NCBI GenBank assembly: GCA_002479405.1
Contig: DLMX01000042.1
Span: 128-6,539, forward strand
Direction of reading: 5' to 3'
Origin: Methylophilaceae bacterium UBA7525
Lineage (GTDB): Bacteria; Pseudomonadota; Gammaproteobacteria; Burkholderiales; Methylophilaceae
DNA length: 6,412 nt
The notes under the pieces were generated by a model. That model was not told the DNA's origin and ran no database searches. It saw only the letters and a list, made by a program, of their open reading frames with translations. Position numbers and translations under genes: made by a program. This document shows, one piece after another, positions 5,812 to 6,412 of the stretch; position 1 is the first letter of the stretch, and each line of letters starts with the position of its first letter.

Positions 5812-6412
5812 GTGGGTTCACCTGTGGCTTGTTGGTTTTAGGTTCTATCGGTTGCGGATCCAGCGTGGCAACAGTCAGCACGTCCCTGACCAGGTATTTC
5901 CTGGCGACTTCCTGCACCTGCTCCGGCGTTATGGCTTCCAGCCTTGCCTGATAATCATCAAGAATCTTCCAGGAATAGCCCATGGTTTCCAGCTGGCCGA
6001 TCTCCATCGCCTGGTAGAACATGGAATCCCGTTTGTAAACGTCCGCCGCAATCACCTGTGCCTTTACCCGCTGCAGCTCCTCAGCCGTGACGCCGGATGA
6101 CTTGATCTTTTCCACCTGCTGCAGCAATGCAGCTTCGAGGTCGGCTACCGTATTGCCCTGACTGGGTGTGCCTTCGAGCATAAACAGACTCTGACGGCCG
6201 CGCGACAACATGCTGTAACCGGCACCGACTTCAATTGCCATCTGGCTGTCGCGTACCAGTTCCTGATTCAATCTGGCGGACGCATTGCCATCCAGCACGC
6301 CGGCCAGCAATTCCAGGGCATAGGGTTCCCAGTCGCTTGCCGGATCATTCAAGGCCGGTGCACGGAAACCCATCAGAATGTAGGGCAGCTCAGCCTGCGC
6401 CTTGACGACGAT
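5801..6412 (-). CDS. M16-family peptidase subunit, N-terminal part beyond window
   Basis: 203 C-terminal residues, open to the window edge at 6412 and in phase there; stop TGA at 5801-5803. The fragment is the C-terminal M16 domain: YILMGFRAP, LELLAGVLDGNASARLNQEL (34-53), GAGYSM, SLFMLEGTPSQGN, TAEELQRVKAQV, and the closing ITPEQVQEVARKYL. In the segment matching LTEEVREKRGLVYS of its partner it reads LNQELVRDSQMAIE, so the Arg/Tyr pair is absent. This complements the downstream gene, which has that pair but no zinc motif; I infer that the missing N-terminal half carries HxxEH and a signal peptide, which cannot be seen here. It is the most upstream gene of the run, overlaps the next by 11 nt, and its promoter is outside the window. 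Full length would be near 440-460 residues by family comparison. Confidence 0.93.
   Translation of the reverse strand: MVVKAQAELPYILMGFRAPALNDPASDWEPYALELLAGVLDGNASARLNQELVRDSQMAIEVGAGYSMLSRGRQSLFMLEGTPSQGNTVADLEAALLQQVEKIKSSGVTAEELQRVKAQVIAADVYKRDSMFYQAMEIGQLETMGYSWKILDDYQARLEAITPEQVQEVARKYLVRDVLTVATLDPQPIEPKTNKPQVNPHAR
5818..5823 (-). promoter_or_regulatory. Ribosome binding site favouring the 5811 start of the second M16 gene
   Basis: AGGTGA on the minus strand lies 6 nt before ATG 5811 and inside the end of the upstream M16 gene. The alternative ATG at 5799 has no such sequence, so the longer form is preferred. Confidence 0.55.

Overview
This window is a conserved chromosomal core region of a proteobacterium, most likely a betaproteobacterium of the Nitrosomonadales/methylotroph type. 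That placement is an inference from how the DnaK, DnaJ and GloA proteins read and from gene order; no rRNA or other decisive marker is present. Base composition is moderately GC-rich and even, and nothing looks recently acquired: there are no IS elements, phage genes, CRISPR repeats or tRNAs.

Layout: two convergent transcription units meet at a shared hairpin. The left unit (+ strand, 1-2489) is the Hsp70 chaperone operon: the 3' two thirds of dnaK (the 5' end is outside the window) followed by complete dnaJ. The 77-nt gap between them holds an 18-bp stem-loop. A 19-bp perfect hairpin flanked by A6/T6 (2520-2561) can terminate transcription from both sides.

The right unit (- strand, 6412 down to 2580) is a tight run of seven genes, read in this order: an M16 peptidase subunit (partial, its N-terminal part lies beyond the window), a second M16-family subunit with a signal peptide and a degenerate zinc motif, rsmD (16S rRNA m2G966 methyltransferase), coaD (phosphopantetheine adenylyltransferase), an Alvin-type 2[4Fe-4S] ferredoxin, gloA (glyoxalase I), and a 56-residue putative lipoprotein. 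Gaps are 39 nt or less and two junctions overlap by 11 nt, so co-transcription is likely. The products are functionally mixed: envelope proteolysis, ribosome modification, CoA synthesis, electron transfer and methylglyoxal detoxification.

The points most worth a second look are a Tyr at position 74 of GloA, where E. coli GloA has a metal-binding His; the tiny Cys/His-rich lipoprotein with an ICH...HLxHGDxxGxC motif and a near-consensus Shine-Dalgarno; the dnaK-dnaJ stem-loop; and the apparent split of the M16 active site over two subunits. I found no convincing wholly new multi-gene system.
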